Shown: positions 17,861 through 27,885, numbered from the stretch's first letter. The stretch is 64,000 bases of DNA from Psychrobacter sp. 72-O-c (GCF_904846605.1 NZ_CAJHBI010000003.1:62001-126000); one strand, 5' to 3'. Numbers and translations: made by a program. The notes: generated from the sequence alone by a model not told the origin.

Positions 17861-17896
17861 AAATGCCCGGCTTGTTAATAAACAATCCGGGCATTT
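17861..17896. terminator. Hairpin between convergent prpD and SDR genes
   Basis: Perfect 10-base stem AAATGCCCGG (17861-17870) with CCGGGCATTT (17887-17896) and a 16-base loop. It has A/T at the stem base on both sides, so it can serve both strands, although no long T-run follows. Confidence 0.6.
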
Positions 17897-17928
17897 AGAC
17901 AGCTTTTAACGGTCAGTCAACCTAACAG

Positions 17929-18687
17929 CTACCAAGGTATCGACTCACCTGCCCAATCAACGAAACTGCCTGATTGGGTAGCGGTCATGCTGGCCAGCAC
18001 TTCTAATAAGCATTCAGCGCTATAGGCTGGCGAGAATAAATGTCCATCAGCGACATTTCCTTGGAAGGGTGCGGACAGTTGGGTATTTACCGTTCCCGGC
18101 TGCATGACCACCACGCAGACATTTTTGAGCGACCTTCCCCATTCAATACTAAGATTTTTCATACCCATATTTAACGCCGCTTTACTCATTCGGTAGCTAT
18201 ACCAACCGCCCATTTGGTTATCACTAATACTGCCCACACGTGCTGAGATAGTCGCGAATATCGCTGGCTGGTCAATACTTCGCTCTGCTTTGGTCAGTAA
18301 CGGCTTTAAATGCTTAGCAATAAGTAGGCCGGCTAAGGCATTAACTTGCATATTTTGTAAGAAGAACTCGGCTTCAACTTGTCTGAGCGCTTTTTCTGGT
18401 TGCGATTGCTCGGTATGCAGTAACCCCACACAGTTGATAATCCAATCGAGATGCGTGCTCTGTTGTCCAATAATCTCAGCCGCCTGCTTGATACTGTCCT
18501 CATCACTGACATCCATTTGGAGCCAGTGTAAATTTTCTGCCTCAAAAGCAGGCACGCTGCGATGATAAGTGGCGAACACCCGAACACTGTTGTTTTTCTC
18601 GCTGGCTGCACTCGCTACCAATTGTTTGACCATTGCTTGTCCGATACCACCGGTACCGCCAATGATCAGATAAGTTTTAATGTTCAT
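17929..18687 (-). CDS. Short-chain dehydrogenase/reductase
   Basis: The 252-residue Rossmann-fold oxidoreductase carries the cofactor motif IIGGTGGIGQAM (residues about 8-19) and a segment DVSDEDS. The NAG-like region reads NCVGLL, and the active site is YSYRMSKAALNM (Y-x-x-x-K). It resembles the C-factor/CsgA-like branch of the family. The substrate is unknown. It is a single gene facing prpD, divergent from the DUF2868 gene. Confidence 0.88.
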   Translation of the reverse strand: MNIKTYLIIGGTGGIGQAMVKQLVASAASEKNNSVRVFATYHRSVPAFEAENLHWLQMDVSDEDSIKQAAEIIGQQSTHLDWIINCVGLLHTEQSQPEKALRQVEAEFFLQNMQVNALAGLLIAKHLKPLLTKAERSIDQPAIFATISARVGSISDNQMGGWYSYRMSKAALNMGMKNLSIEWGRSLKNVCVVVMQPGTVNTQLSAPFQGNVADGHLFSPAYSAECLLEVLASMTATQSGSFVDWAGESIPW

Positions 18688-18942
18688 AAGGCATCCTTCC
18701 CTCTTGTACTGTTGTTTATAGGCTATTATCTATAATAGGCTGTTGCTCTATTTTGACTTAATTTTTTAACATTTACCATGTGTGCTGTTGTGAATATTCC
18801 GATGCAATTGTTGGGACTTTGGAGTATGTATCGACTGATGTGACATTAATGCCAAAATAATAGTGCTGTGAAATGCGCTACAATACCCAATAGCCTCTAT
18901 TCACCCTTTAACCGAACGCTTTTATACGGATATTACCTCATC

Positions 18943-20328
18943 ATGCTATCGCCCCAAGACCAACTGACTGAGCTGGTACGAACTCTTGAAATACAGCAGC
19001 ACGTCTTTGCAACCGATCCGCTACTGGTCACCGAAAAATTGCAAGTAGAAGACGGGTCACCTATTCAAAAGCTGCATCGGCGAGCCACGCGTATTGATAG
19101 TAATGGTGCGCTGGCACGGGTGTTGGGTAAGATTGATGGACGTATCAAAGGCATCATGATGGTCATGAGCGTCGTCTGGTGCGTATCAGGTTTTCTGGGT
19201 TTATTTACTTTACTACAGACCAATGTGGTCAATTTCTTTTATGTATTGGTCTGTCTGCTAGGTTTTCATACCATTATGTTGGTTGGCTGGCTAGTATTGA
19301 CACTGATGAATCAGGGCAAGCAGTCCTCAAACTGGTTTGCAAGTTTTGTGAGCCCAAGTCACTTGATTCGCGGTAAAGACGATATCACGCAAGCGGCGGT
19401 TGGCTTATATGAGCAGCAACTCCAGCATAGTGGAATGCGCTGGTATCTAGGAAAATTCAGCCATCAGTTGTGGCTTGCGACCTTAACGGGTATGCTTTTT
19501 GCCATTATATTTTTGTTAATCGTACGGCAGTATAGTTTTAGCTGGGAATCGACATTATTATCTGATCAGGCCCTCATCACCCTCACCCACGTACTGGGCT
19601 GGTTACCCAGTATGATGGGTTTTGATGTGCCTAATAATACCGCCATTGTACAAAGTCGCTTAGTGACTGATGCCCTGCCCTTATCGGTAGCAAGGCAATG
19701 GGCAAGCTTACTGGTCGGTAGTCTACTGATGTATGGCATCGTACCGCGCGCGATAGCATGGGCGTTTTGTGCGCTGATGTTTCGTCGTAAAAAAATTCGC
19801 TTAGATATCAAGCTACCCTATTATCAAAAAATCCTAAATTTCTGGCAGCGTCAAGTGGTGGATGCGGATGACTTCACTGAGGTCGCCGCGCCAGTAGCAC
19901 CAAAAGCGACCGTTAGCGCTGGCAAGAAGCTAGTAGCGCTACTTGAGTATCCCTCTAATACAGAAACTTGGTGGCAGACAGATTTAATAGCTACCGATAA
20001 TGATTACCGCACAGACGAGGTAGAGGATTTTGGTATTGTTGATGATCGCGATGATATGGCACGTTTAACGGCTTATTTAGATACCCATCCCGTACAGGTG
20101 TTATTAGGCATTCATAATAAAGCGCTACCAGATCGCGGGACGCTACGAAAATTAGACCAAATTGCCACTCATGCCAAGCATGGCTTGATTGTGCAGCTAT
20201 TAAGCAACGATAATGTTCCTAATACGCCTGTATCAGAGACAGAATTGACATCATCACAAGCTATTCGTCAGCAACAATGGCAAACGGCTCTTTCTGCGCG
20301 AAAAATTGGCTTAGTAAATAACAATTAA
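18943..20328 (+). CDS. DUF2868-type membrane protein
   Basis: The 461-residue protein starts at ATG 18943 (MLSPQDQLTEL); the GTG frame from 18868 adds 25 unconvincing residues. Four hydrophobic segments are seen at about residues 65-87, 95-120, 175-200 and 250-280. A C-terminal cytoplasmic region follows, with a basic RRKKIRLD after the last helix. The family is known to occur next to DUF3482 GTPases, and that is the case here (20795-22516). I infer a membrane partner for the GTPase. Biochemical role unknown. Confidence 0.75.
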   Translation: MLSPQDQLTELVRTLEIQQHVFATDPLLVTEKLQVEDGSPIQKLHRRATRIDSNGALARVLGKIDGRIKGIMMVMSVVWCVSGFLGLFTLLQTNVVNFFYVLVCLLGFHTIMLVGWLVLTLMNQGKQSSNWFASFVSPSHLIRGKDDITQAAVGLYEQQLQHSGMRWYLGKFSHQLWLATLTGMLFAIIFLLIVRQYSFSWESTLLSDQALITLTHVLGWLPSMMGFDVPNNTAIVQSRLVTDALPLSVARQWASLLVGSLLMYGIVPRAIAWAFCALMFRRKKIRLDIKLPYYQKILNFWQRQVVDADDFTEVAAPVAPKATVSAGKKLVALLEYPSNTETWWQTDLIATDNDYRTDEVEDFGIVDDRDDMARLTAYLDTHPVQVLLGIHNKALPDRGTLRKLDQIATHAKHGLIVQLLSNDNVPNTPVSETELTSSQAIRQQQWQTALSARKIGLVNNN

Positions 20329-20338
20329 AACCTAGTAT

Positions 20339-20572
20339 TTAATTTATCAATTTTTTATTCATACCGAAACTGTGGGTAAGTTCCCAAAATGGGTCGAATA
20401 CGTTTTTGATAGCCCATCCAATCACCGCGCCCATCAAGGTACCAATGGTAATTATATCGACTAAAACTATGGCGGGGTCATTATTATTTTTGATCGCTGG
20501 TTTGGTACATACGCGGAAGAAGATTCCATTAATAATACTGTCGCTTATGGTGCCGTTGGCGAAGCCAGTCAT
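20339..20572 (-). CDS. Possible small membrane protein, 77 residues
   Basis: This frame lies antisense in the 466-base gap between the DUF2868 and GTPase genes. It contains one plausible hydrophobic glycine-containing segment (IVLVDIITIGTLMGAVIGWAI) and ends ELTHSFGMNKKLIN. There is no good ribosome site and a competing frame exists on the other strand. It may be a real membrane peptide gene or chance. I see nothing else in the gap. Confidence 0.3.
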   Translation of the reverse strand: MTGFANGTISDSIINGIFFRVCTKPAIKNNNDPAIVLVDIITIGTLMGAVIGWAIKNVFDPFWELTHSFGMNKKLIN

Positions 20573-20794
20573 AATAATATTTTTAGATTAATATTTTCGG
20601 TGTTCTATTGCATTTGGCAGCGATTCTTTCAGACAAAAGGACTTAAAAATAATCCTAAAGTGCTATTTAGCCCACTAGGTACGGTTTAACACCAAACATA
20701 TCTGTGTTCAGCCTTCAATTGGTGCTATTTTCTTACTTAAGCTAACCTTTAATAAGACTTTTAACTTTTAATACTAATAATGTAAGACACTATT

Positions 20795-22516
20795 ATGAAT
20801 CGTGATGATAATAAAGATGTGGGCATGAATAACAACAATGCCAATCCGCCGAAAAGTCTCTTTGCGGATAAGGCCTATTCTGCGCTGTCTGCACCAAATC
20901 ATGAGCAGGCACCATTGGCAGATACAGACCGTTTAAATAAAGAGCCGTCTATCAATATTGATAAAAACCAAAAGACAGTTAACACTGCTGATGGCAATCA
21001 TTCCTCATCGACAATGGAACATAAATCCCGTAATAAAACTACCATTGCCAGTGGTGAACCTTTAAAGTTAGCAGTCGTTGGCCATACCAATACTGGCAAG
21101 ACCTCAGTATTGCGCACCCTACTACGTGATGTATATTTTGGTGAAGTGAAGAACGAAGCTGCGACCACTCGCCATGTTGAGCGTGCTCAGCTGACCGACA
21201 GTCAAACGGGTGAAGTATTGGTGGCTTTATATGATACACCCGGATTGGAAGATGCCTCCGGATTGATGGATTGGTTAGAGGATAATACCGCCAGTCGTCG
21301 AGATGGTATTGAGCGTTTACAACAATTTTTGGCAGCAGATATTGCGTCTGGTGCTAACGGTGCTGACAGATTAGACGATCATGGATACGATGACTATAGC
21401 CAAGAGGCAAAGGTTATCCGGCAGCTGCTGGCAAGTGATATGGCCATTTATGTGGTAGATGCGCGGGAGCCGGTACTGGGTAAGTATAGGGACGAATTGG
21501 CTATTTTGTCATGGGCAGCGATTCCTGTCATGCCCGTATTTAACTTCACGGACAGCCAAGATGCCAATATCGATGAGTGGCAGACCATGCTGGCACGTCG
21601 TAACTTGCATATTTCAACCCGTTTTGATTCCGTAGCTTTTGAGTTTTCAGATGAAATACGACTGTGGCAAAACTTGGCAACCATGCTTACTCATGCAGAA
21701 ATGCTCGAGCAGTTGATGCAACGCCGAACTGAGGATTGGGCTGAGTTATATGATGAAGCCAACATTATCATTGCAGACTTCTTATTAAATGTCGCCGCCT
21801 TTGTTCGCGAGATTAGCGATGATGATGACCCGCTACCGATATTACAGCAGATGCAAGAAGCGGTACGTCAAAGTGAGCGTGCTATGCAGAACAAGCTGTT
21901 AAATTCATATAAGTTTTATGACAATGCGGTAGCAGCAACCCCGCTTGAGCTACAAGCCTATCAGCAAGACCCCTTTGACCCCGAATTGCTTAAGAGCTAT
22001 GGTATTCGTACGACTTCAGGCGCTGCTGCTGGTGCTTTATTGGGATTAGGGTTTGATGCTGCTGCTTTAGGCACAACATTGGGGTTGGGCGCTGCATTGG
22101 GCGGTATCGCTGGCGGGTTATTGTCTAATACCAGCAGTATTGCCGATAAAATCACGGGGGTTAAGCGTTTATACATTGACCCTGCTACAATAACCTTGCT
22201 GGCTACTCGCGCGATAGATCTACTCACCGCCCTACGCCATCGTGGACACGCTGCTACTGATGCCACCCAAATGTTGTATAGCGGTGAGCAAGATAGCACT
22301 AAGCAAAACAGCGGCCATGACGGTGACAATCATATTGATGATGAACATACTGTTGATGACACTACTCTAATAACTCCGTGGCCAACACATAAGCTACCCA
22401 GTGAGCTCAAAAAAGCACGGGGTAAGCCACAATGGTCGTCATTGAGCAGTGGCAAGTCTGAGCAAGCACAAAGTTTGCGTACTGATGCGGCTTGGTCATT
22501 ATCACGCAAACTTTAG
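20795..22516 (+). CDS. DUF3482-type GTPase
   Basis: This is a 573-residue TRAFAC-class GTPase. A disordered N-terminal 88 residues precede the G domain: P-loop GHTNTGKT (residues 96-103), switch I threonines in AATTRHVER, G3 YDTPGLED, and a G4-like NFTDSQD. Residues about 410-450 form a Gly/Ala-rich hydrophobic hairpin (GAAAGALLGLGFDAAALG) that could insert in membrane. A hydrophilic tail follows. With the upstream DUF2868 protein it forms a conserved two-gene unit whose cellular role is not established. A possible partner complex is inference. Confidence 0.85.
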   Translation: MNRDDNKDVGMNNNNANPPKSLFADKAYSALSAPNHEQAPLADTDRLNKEPSINIDKNQKTVNTADGNHSSSTMEHKSRNKTTIASGEPLKLAVVGHTNTGKTSVLRTLLRDVYFGEVKNEAATTRHVERAQLTDSQTGEVLVALYDTPGLEDASGLMDWLEDNTASRRDGIERLQQFLAADIASGANGADRLDDHGYDDYSQEAKVIRQLLASDMAIYVVDAREPVLGKYRDELAILSWAAIPVMPVFNFTDSQDANIDEWQTMLARRNLHISTRFDSVAFEFSDEIRLWQNLATMLTHAEMLEQLMQRRTEDWAELYDEANIIIADFLLNVAAFVREISDDDDPLPILQQMQEAVRQSERAMQNKLLNSYKFYDNAVAATPLELQAYQQDPFDPELLKSYGIRTTSGAAAGALLGLGFDAAALGTTLGLGAALGGIAGGLLSNTSSIADKITGVKRLYIDPATITLLATRAIDLLTALRHRGHAATDATQMLYSGEQDSTKQNSGHDGDNHIDDEHTVDDTTLITPWPTHKLPSELKKARGKPQWSSLSSGKSEQAQSLRTDAAWSLSRKL

Positions 22517-22623
22517 TCACGTAGGCTAGAATCACGCAAACTTAAATCAAGTAAGCGCGAACGGTCATAAAACAACGTGTTGCTGCTAAGTTAATAGGTT
22601 ACTTTAATCACTTACTTAGTATC

Positions 22624-23643
22624 TTAGGTTAATAATGCGCTTAACGCCTCAGTCCCTCGTACATCCGTTTGCTGTAGGTAGATCGGATATACAGGGTAGT
22701 CAGTAAAGCTTTGCTCGATATCACCCATTAGTTTTTGCTGTCTATCGGCACGTTGTTGCCAGAACTCATCCTTTTGTGTCGGTATGATCAGCTGATTGAC
22801 TACGATTGCCGCTGGCGTGAGCTTAGTTTCCTCTAATTGCTGAATGGCACGCTGGGTTTCTGCTAAAGGTAATACATCAGCAGTCATTACTTGCACAATT
22901 GCCGTTTGCGCGCGGTCATGGAGTAGCTGCCCTGCCTGACGAAACAACTCTTTGCGTTTTTCTAACACTGATACTGCTTGCTCCCAGCGATCTGGTTTGT
23001 GCTTGGCAAACGGGTTCGGTACGTCTTTTTTATCATTACTAGCTTTAGCCTTACTGGTATTAGTATCTAAGTGAGTGGCAACCGAACGCAATTTAGCTTG
23101 CCGCCGCTGCTGCGCCAAAAGCCCATCCGTCCACGCACCCATCATTTCAGGCAACACCAATAAACGTAAAGTATGCCCTGTGGGTGCCGTATCAAAAATA
23201 ATATGGTCATAACCAGCATCGGCTGCCGCTACTAAGTGTTGACACATCGACTCTAACATTGCCGCTTCCTGAGCCCCTGGAGCTGACTTTGAAAGACGCA
23301 GATGCTCACGAATTTTAGGCATCATATCAGGGTTGGTATAAGCCTTAATGGTACGCTCGACTTGTACAAAGTGAGCATCAACGATGATGTCAGGATTCAA
23401 CTCGATAGCATCAAGGTAAGGCGTGATAGCCGTTTTTTCATTGTTCAGGCGTACGTTTAATACATCACCTAAGCTATGCGCGGGATCGGTTGAAATGATC
23501 AGCGTTTTTTTTTGCTGAGTAGCATAATGACTGGCAAGTGCTGCTGCGGTAGTGGTCTTACCTACCCCACCTTTACCACCAACAAATATAATAGGTTGCG
23601 AAGAAAGTTGCGTTACTAACGAGCTCAAAGGTTGTAGTGCCAT
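22624..23643 (-). CDS. ArsA/Get3-like ATPase
   Basis: The 339-residue deviant Walker-A ATPase has FVGGKGGVGKTTTAAALA (residues about 20-37), switch I STDPAHSLGDVL and switch II DTAPTGHTLRLL. It has one ATPase domain, as in Get3, not the duplicated form of E. coli ArsA. No arsenic genes are nearby, so arsenite export is unlikely. It lies 47 bases downstream of the small CC-ending gene in an apparent two-gene operon. Bacterial members may handle membrane-protein or metal cargo; the actual role is unknown. Confidence 0.85.
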   Translation of the reverse strand: MALQPLSSLVTQLSSQPIIFVGGKGGVGKTTTAAALASHYATQQKKTLIISTDPAHSLGDVLNVRLNNEKTAITPYLDAIELNPDIIVDAHFVQVERTIKAYTNPDMMPKIREHLRLSKSAPGAQEAAMLESMCQHLVAAADAGYDHIIFDTAPTGHTLRLLVLPEMMGAWTDGLLAQQRRQAKLRSVATHLDTNTSKAKASNDKKDVPNPFAKHKPDRWEQAVSVLEKRKELFRQAGQLLHDRAQTAIVQVMTADVLPLAETQRAIQQLEETKLTPAAIVVNQLIIPTQKDEFWQQRADRQQKLMGDIEQSFTDYPVYPIYLQQTDVRGTEALSALLT

Positions 23644-23690
23644 ATTCTATATCTCAATTATTATTATTTTACTATTAATTATTAGTACGA

Positions 23691-24038
23691 TTAACAACAG
23701 CCAACATGATCGAAGGGACATCTATCCATTCCCATACGGGTATGCCATTCATGAAAGTTCTCTAAGAATAAAGGCTGTAACTCAAGGGTGTAAAAGCTGG
23801 CTGGATTATCGATTCCCAAGCTCTCAGCGAACATCAATAGCATGAAAAAGTCTTCTTCATCACGTGCGGCGCGCGCCATTGTTTGCCGATAAGGAGCGTG
23901 ATAGAACTCATTAAGACCCTCTACAAAACGTTGCCACCACGGGGCGCTATATTCACTGTCTTCTGCTGCTGTGCTAATAAAATTATTGACACTATCTAGA
24001 GTCTCATCTAATGATTTATCATGTTTTTTATTGTCCAT
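23691..24038 (-). CDS. Small conserved protein ending in Cys-Cys, partner of the ArsA-like ATPase
   Basis: The 115-residue protein starts at ATG 24038 (MDNKKHDKSL), chosen because AGGTAAG lies just upstream; the longer frame lacks a site. The middle is rich in aromatic residues (APWWQRFVEGLNEFYHAPYR). The C-terminus reads HTRMGMDRCPFDHVGCC followed at once by the stop, giving three cysteines and two histidines at the tail. I recall a family named cory-CC-star with such an ending next to ArsA-like ATPases and think this belongs there. A metal- or thiol-binding tail is inferred. Confidence 0.7.
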   Translation of the reverse strand: MDNKKHDKSLDETLDSVNNFISTAAEDSEYSAPWWQRFVEGLNEFYHAPYRQTMARAARDEEDFFMLLMFAESLGIDNPASFYTLELQPLFLENFHEWHTRMGMDRCPFDHVGCC

Positions 24039-24182
24039 ATTCTTACCTAGTTTTATCATCGTAAACAATCTTAATTCTTCATATATATCACTGTTTAAAA
24101 TATATCACGTCTGCTTCAATGATAGTTATAGTTTGCTTTTCTTTGATTTCCTGTGCAAAAACCAGTTATCACTCAATGACAT

Positions 24183-24208
24183 AAAAAAACGCCAGCAATT
24201 GCCAGCGT
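24183..24208 (-). terminator. Terminator-like hairpin after cstA
   Basis: Read on the minus strand, ACGC-TG-GCAATTGC-TG-GCGT is followed by at least six T. The stem is interrupted by a two-base internal mismatch and has a minimal loop. It lies 55 bases past the cstA stop. Confidence 0.45.
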
Positions 24209-24263
24209 CTTCTTTTAATGTAACCATTAGTTTTAATGATTATGTTTGATAAATGGTTAGGTA

Positions 24264-25943
24264 TTAATTTATATTTTTACCTTTATGCTCCGACCATTCA
24301 CGGCGTAATACCGACAAACTCTCGAAGGTGACCAATATGGTAGCAATCAGGATAATAATATCCATAGTAATAAGTAACCAATTGCCATCAACATAGAAGG
24401 TTTTGAGCTGGATTAATAGAGCAAACACCGTCATCACCAATAAGAATGATAATGGCGCTAAGGTATACCAGACCGGCTTGCCTTTACGTAATAAGATAAC
24501 AGTCACAATCATTAAGGTTAATGCGGCCATTAACTGGTTAGTAGTACCGAATAAAGGCCAGATGATCATACCACCCGCACCATCGATACCGCCGGCACCA
24601 AATGCTAACAGCAAACAGGTTCCTACTGCTAGAAGCGTAGCTACTACACCTTTGGTTAATACTGGAATGTTATAAAACTCGCCAAATTCTTGGAAGATAT
24701 AACGTTGCAAGCGCACCCCAGTATCCATGGTGGTACCCGCAAATAGTGCTGCCATAACCGTTAACATGGTTTGTGACAATACCATATCAATACCAACACC
24801 AGCATTCAATATCGCAGCGCCACCGTCAATAAAGGCACCAATAGAGCCGTCACCGAATTTTTGATAAACAGCTTCCCAATCACCAAGTGTGGCAAAACCT
24901 GCGGTCGCTGCAAGAATCGCACCTAACGCTAGCATACCTTCACCAAGCGCACCAAAGTAACCCACGAAACGCGCGTCTTCTTCTTTATCAATTTGCTTAG
25001 ATGTTGTACCTGTTGCGACCAAACCATGGAAGCCTGAAATAGCCCCACAAGCAATGGTAACAAAGAGCAGTGGCATGATTGATGGTGTGTCCATTGGTAA
25101 GTTAGTATTAATCGCCGGTGCCACAATAGTAGGTGTTGAGATAAAGATGGCGGCATATAATAAAATCAAACCGACAAATAACTGCAAGCCATTAATATAA
25201 TCGCGTGGCTGCAATAACATCCATACCGGTAATAATGAAGCAACTGCCGCATAGGCAAATAAAATGATAATCCAAATGGCATTATCAGGCAGACCAAAAA
25301 CGGTCTCAGGGAAGGCGAATGGGAACATAGGACCAAGGTAAATAAGCCCATATAATGCACTTACCCCAATTATTGATACCCAAACTAAATTCATCTTATA
25401 GCGATAAATACACTGGCCAATAATTAAAGCAACAATTAACGCGCCCCACACTGGCAATACAGCTGAGGGGGTTTTAATCATCATATTGGCAATAGCCACA
25501 CCGAATACAGCATTGACCATGAGCAATAGTAAGAAGATAACGACCATCATCAAACTACGTACGCGCGTACCCATAACCGTACCAGCGATGGAGCCAATGG
25601 ACTGACCTCGATTACGCATACTTGCCCATATGGCTGACATATCATGAACGCCTGCCATAAAAATCGTACCAAAAACCACCCAAATTACAGCGGGTAACCA
25701 ACCCCAAATTACCGCAATACCGGGACCAATAATCGGTGCGGCGCCGGCAACTGAAGTAAAGTGATGCCCCCACAATACATATTTATTGGTGGGAACATAA
25801 TCTACCCCATCTTTCATGGTGTGTGCTGGCGTGGGACGGCTATTATCTAATGCTAAAATTTTGGTGGCGATAAACTTCGAATAAAAAACATAACCGCAGA
25901 GCATCGCGGCGACGCCAAGTAACAACACAATGGCACTGTTCAT
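24264..25943 (-). CDS. cstA: CstA-family carbon starvation protein, peptide or pyruvate transporter
   Basis: This 559-residue inner-membrane protein has about 14-16 hydrophobic segments. The family signature region near residues 60-110 is present (WGHHFTSVAGAAPIIGPGIA, then VWGWLPAVIWVVFGTIFMAG and VHDM). It is shorter than E. coli CstA (about 700 residues), like the compact members in other bacteria. Members import peptides or pyruvate during starvation. The small YbdD/YjiX-type partner gene often found after cstA is not visible here. Transcribed alone. Confidence 0.88.
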   Translation of the reverse strand: MNSAIVLLLGVAAMLCGYVFYSKFIATKILALDNSRPTPAHTMKDGVDYVPTNKYVLWGHHFTSVAGAAPIIGPGIAVIWGWLPAVIWVVFGTIFMAGVHDMSAIWASMRNRGQSIGSIAGTVMGTRVRSLMMVVIFLLLLMVNAVFGVAIANMMIKTPSAVLPVWGALIVALIIGQCIYRYKMNLVWVSIIGVSALYGLIYLGPMFPFAFPETVFGLPDNAIWIIILFAYAAVASLLPVWMLLQPRDYINGLQLFVGLILLYAAIFISTPTIVAPAINTNLPMDTPSIMPLLFVTIACGAISGFHGLVATGTTSKQIDKEEDARFVGYFGALGEGMLALGAILAATAGFATLGDWEAVYQKFGDGSIGAFIDGGAAILNAGVGIDMVLSQTMLTVMAALFAGTTMDTGVRLQRYIFQEFGEFYNIPVLTKGVVATLLAVGTCLLLAFGAGGIDGAGGMIIWPLFGTTNQLMAALTLMIVTVILLRKGKPVWYTLAPLSFLLVMTVFALLIQLKTFYVDGNWLLITMDIIILIATILVTFESLSVLRREWSEHKGKNIN

Positions 25944-26540
25944 CTTATCTCTCCCTAGATAAAGCGAGGGTGGAAAATCACCACGTCCTCTTATCCTTAT
26001 TTTTTATTCCATAGTAAGCGCTGGCAGGCAAGTCACATGATGACTATCATCCTACCTATCTTTGAGCGACGCTCTATATAGTTGTTACTGTTGAATACAA
26101 GCCTTTGTCATTAAACGCTTGCGATTACGATAAATTAGAATACCAACCAGAAATTTACACTCGATGAGCATAAACAAAAACGTTAACATTAAAAACAATA
26201 GACTTGATTGTGATCTGCATCTGTAAGAGTCGAAGTTTAGTCTATGGCAAGGTATTAATATTCTGTATGGAGTGTAGCCGATTTGACACAAAATGTAACG
26301 TCTAATATACATCAGGCAACAACACAGTGCCAAAATTAAGATGATAAAATAGTTGTTTAAGGTTGTTTTGAATGAGAATCTAATGCTGACTGGTTTTTTG
26401 ATTCATTCATGAGCAAGTAAGCATAGAAATCATGCAAATATATCAAGATATTTTAACCGTTAGAATTTAGCTATACTAACGAGGTAGACAATAATTAGCT
26501 AAGTGTTAAAAACAAATGAGTATTAAATAAAGGGACTTCA
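25944..26540. other. Intergenic region between divergent cstA and the 222-residue unknown gene
   Basis: Almost 600 AT-rich bases must hold the promoters of two divergent genes. An 82-codon minus-strand frame (26085-26333) has Cys- and Arg-rich nonsense-like composition and I do not accept it. I see no RNA gene or clear operator. Confidence 0.5.
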
Positions 26541-27209
26541 ATGGCATACTATTTCGGATTTATACCCTCAGATAAACTCAACAACATGATTGATGAGGCG
26601 GAACGTACCATCGGCTCACAGGAGAAAACCGATTACTATCCTTATCGTAATGAGTTAACACAGCAGATTGCTCGTGAACTTACTGATAACTTACTAGTAA
26701 GTCTAATAGACGTGATTCCAAACCCTGAACGGCAAGCATCTATGCGCAAAATTGTTGGGACCATTGAGCGTACAACTGAAACGTTACTTAATGTCCTTCT
26801 TGGTAAAGATGAGAACAAAGATGTCATGCCCAGCTTTAATTTTTTAAAAAACCAGACTATGTTCATAGACAACCAAGGATTACGCCGCGTAGGGTATGAG
26901 CTCCCTGATGATTCTGCACAAACGATCACCGAAGGTTTGGAAGCAGTTACTCCGGATTCGGTAGACAAAGTCCAGTTTAGAACGGCGCTTGAAACCATGA
27001 ATGAGGAAGCACTTACCCACTTTATCAGTCGTTTTACTGAAACGCTTAAGCTTGGTATGATTAAACGCAAGTCTATTCCCATGGCCAAAGCCGCTATTGA
27101 AAAAGGGTTAGGTATGGCACTTAACAAACTACTGCCGCAGCTCCCTGACGATGGTCTGAATCGTTTGGCCTCTTTTTATCGACCTTTTTTTGTAGAAATA
27201 ACGGACTAA
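26541..27209 (+). CDS. Conserved-looking hypothetical protein, 222 residues
   Basis: I do not recognise this protein. It begins MAYYFGFIPSDKLNNMIDEA, has mixed helical composition, no signal peptide and no membrane segment. A middle part mentions no motif known to me (RKIVGTIERTTETLLNVLLG), and the C-terminus is a helical repeat-like region ending YRPFFVEITD. Codon use is normal for the region, and AAAGGGAC lies upstream of ATG 26541 as the ribosome site. It is a single gene between cstA and hpt. Probably cytoplasmic; function unknown. Confidence 0.7.
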   Translation: MAYYFGFIPSDKLNNMIDEAERTIGSQEKTDYYPYRNELTQQIARELTDNLLVSLIDVIPNPERQASMRKIVGTIERTTETLLNVLLGKDENKDVMPSFNFLKNQTMFIDNQGLRRVGYELPDDSAQTITEGLEAVTPDSVDKVQFRTALETMNEEALTHFISRFTETLKLGMIKRKSIPMAKAAIEKGLGMALNKLLPQLPDDGLNRLASFYRPFFVEITD

Positions 27210-27321
27210 TAAAGTATTGATAACAATATAAGATTAATTTTGCCCTAAAAGTCACGTGACATTGGGAAAATTCACTAAAACTTGCTAAAATAAGCAGCAC
27301 TTTTCATCGAAGGCACAACCA

Positions 27322-27885
27322 ATGACTCAGATCAGCAACCAAGAAATCGAAAAAACTCTACGCAATTCAGAGTGCCTTATTAGTAGTATTGAAGTGTCGG
27401 CTGCTTATGAGCGTCTTGCTGCGCAGCTCAACTTACATTATGCTGGGCTAAACCCGATTGTCATGGTCGTTATGAACGGTGGACTTATTCCAGCCGGTCA
27501 ATTACTTACCCATCTTACGTTCTATCATCGCATGCACTATATTCATGCTTCACGCTATCGTGATAACGAAGGCACCAATGAGCTAGATTGGAAATTCAAG
27601 CCTGATGTTAATATCGCCGGCGAGCATGTGTTGCTGATTGATGATATTTTTGACGAAGGCATCACCTTAAAAGCCATCGTCGAAGAACTAAGTAAAGAAA
27701 AACCTGTTTCTATTGAGTCTTGTGTACTGTTGAATAAACAACACGATCGTAAAATAGACGGCTTCGATGTTGATTTTGTAGGTATTGATGTCGCTGATCG
27801 TTATGTTTATGGCTGCGGTATGGATTTTCATGGGTACTTGCGTCATCTACCCGGTATTTATGCCATTAAAGAAGATAAAGTTTAA
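27322..27885 (+). CDS. hpt: Hypoxanthine(-guanine) phosphoribosyltransferase
   Basis: The 187-residue type I phosphoribosyltransferase has the PRPP motif HVLLIDDIFDEGITL (residues about 109-123) and the early loop VMVVMNGGLIPAGQLL. The C-terminal region VDFVGIDVADRYVYGCGMD contributes to purine binding. It salvages hypoxanthine, and possibly guanine, to the nucleotide using PRPP in the cytoplasm. It is a single gene followed by a strong bidirectional terminator. Which base is preferred cannot be read from the sequence. Confidence 0.88.
   Translation: MTQISNQEIEKTLRNSECLISSIEVSAAYERLAAQLNLHYAGLNPIVMVVMNGGLIPAGQLLTHLTFYHRMHYIHASRYRDNEGTNELDWKFKPDVNIAGEHVLLIDDIFDEGITLKAIVEELSKEKPVSIESCVLLNKQHDRKIDGFDVDFVGIDVADRYVYGCGMDFHGYLRHLPGIYAIKEDKV

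Noticed and set aside
23971..24249. 92-codon plus-strand frame near the cstA terminator
   Set aside because: Overlaps the accepted small gene and a terminator; no start signal.
26085..26333. 82-codon minus-strand frame upstream of cstA
   Set aside because: Cys/Arg/Tyr-rich composition, no ribosome site, lies in the expected promoter region.
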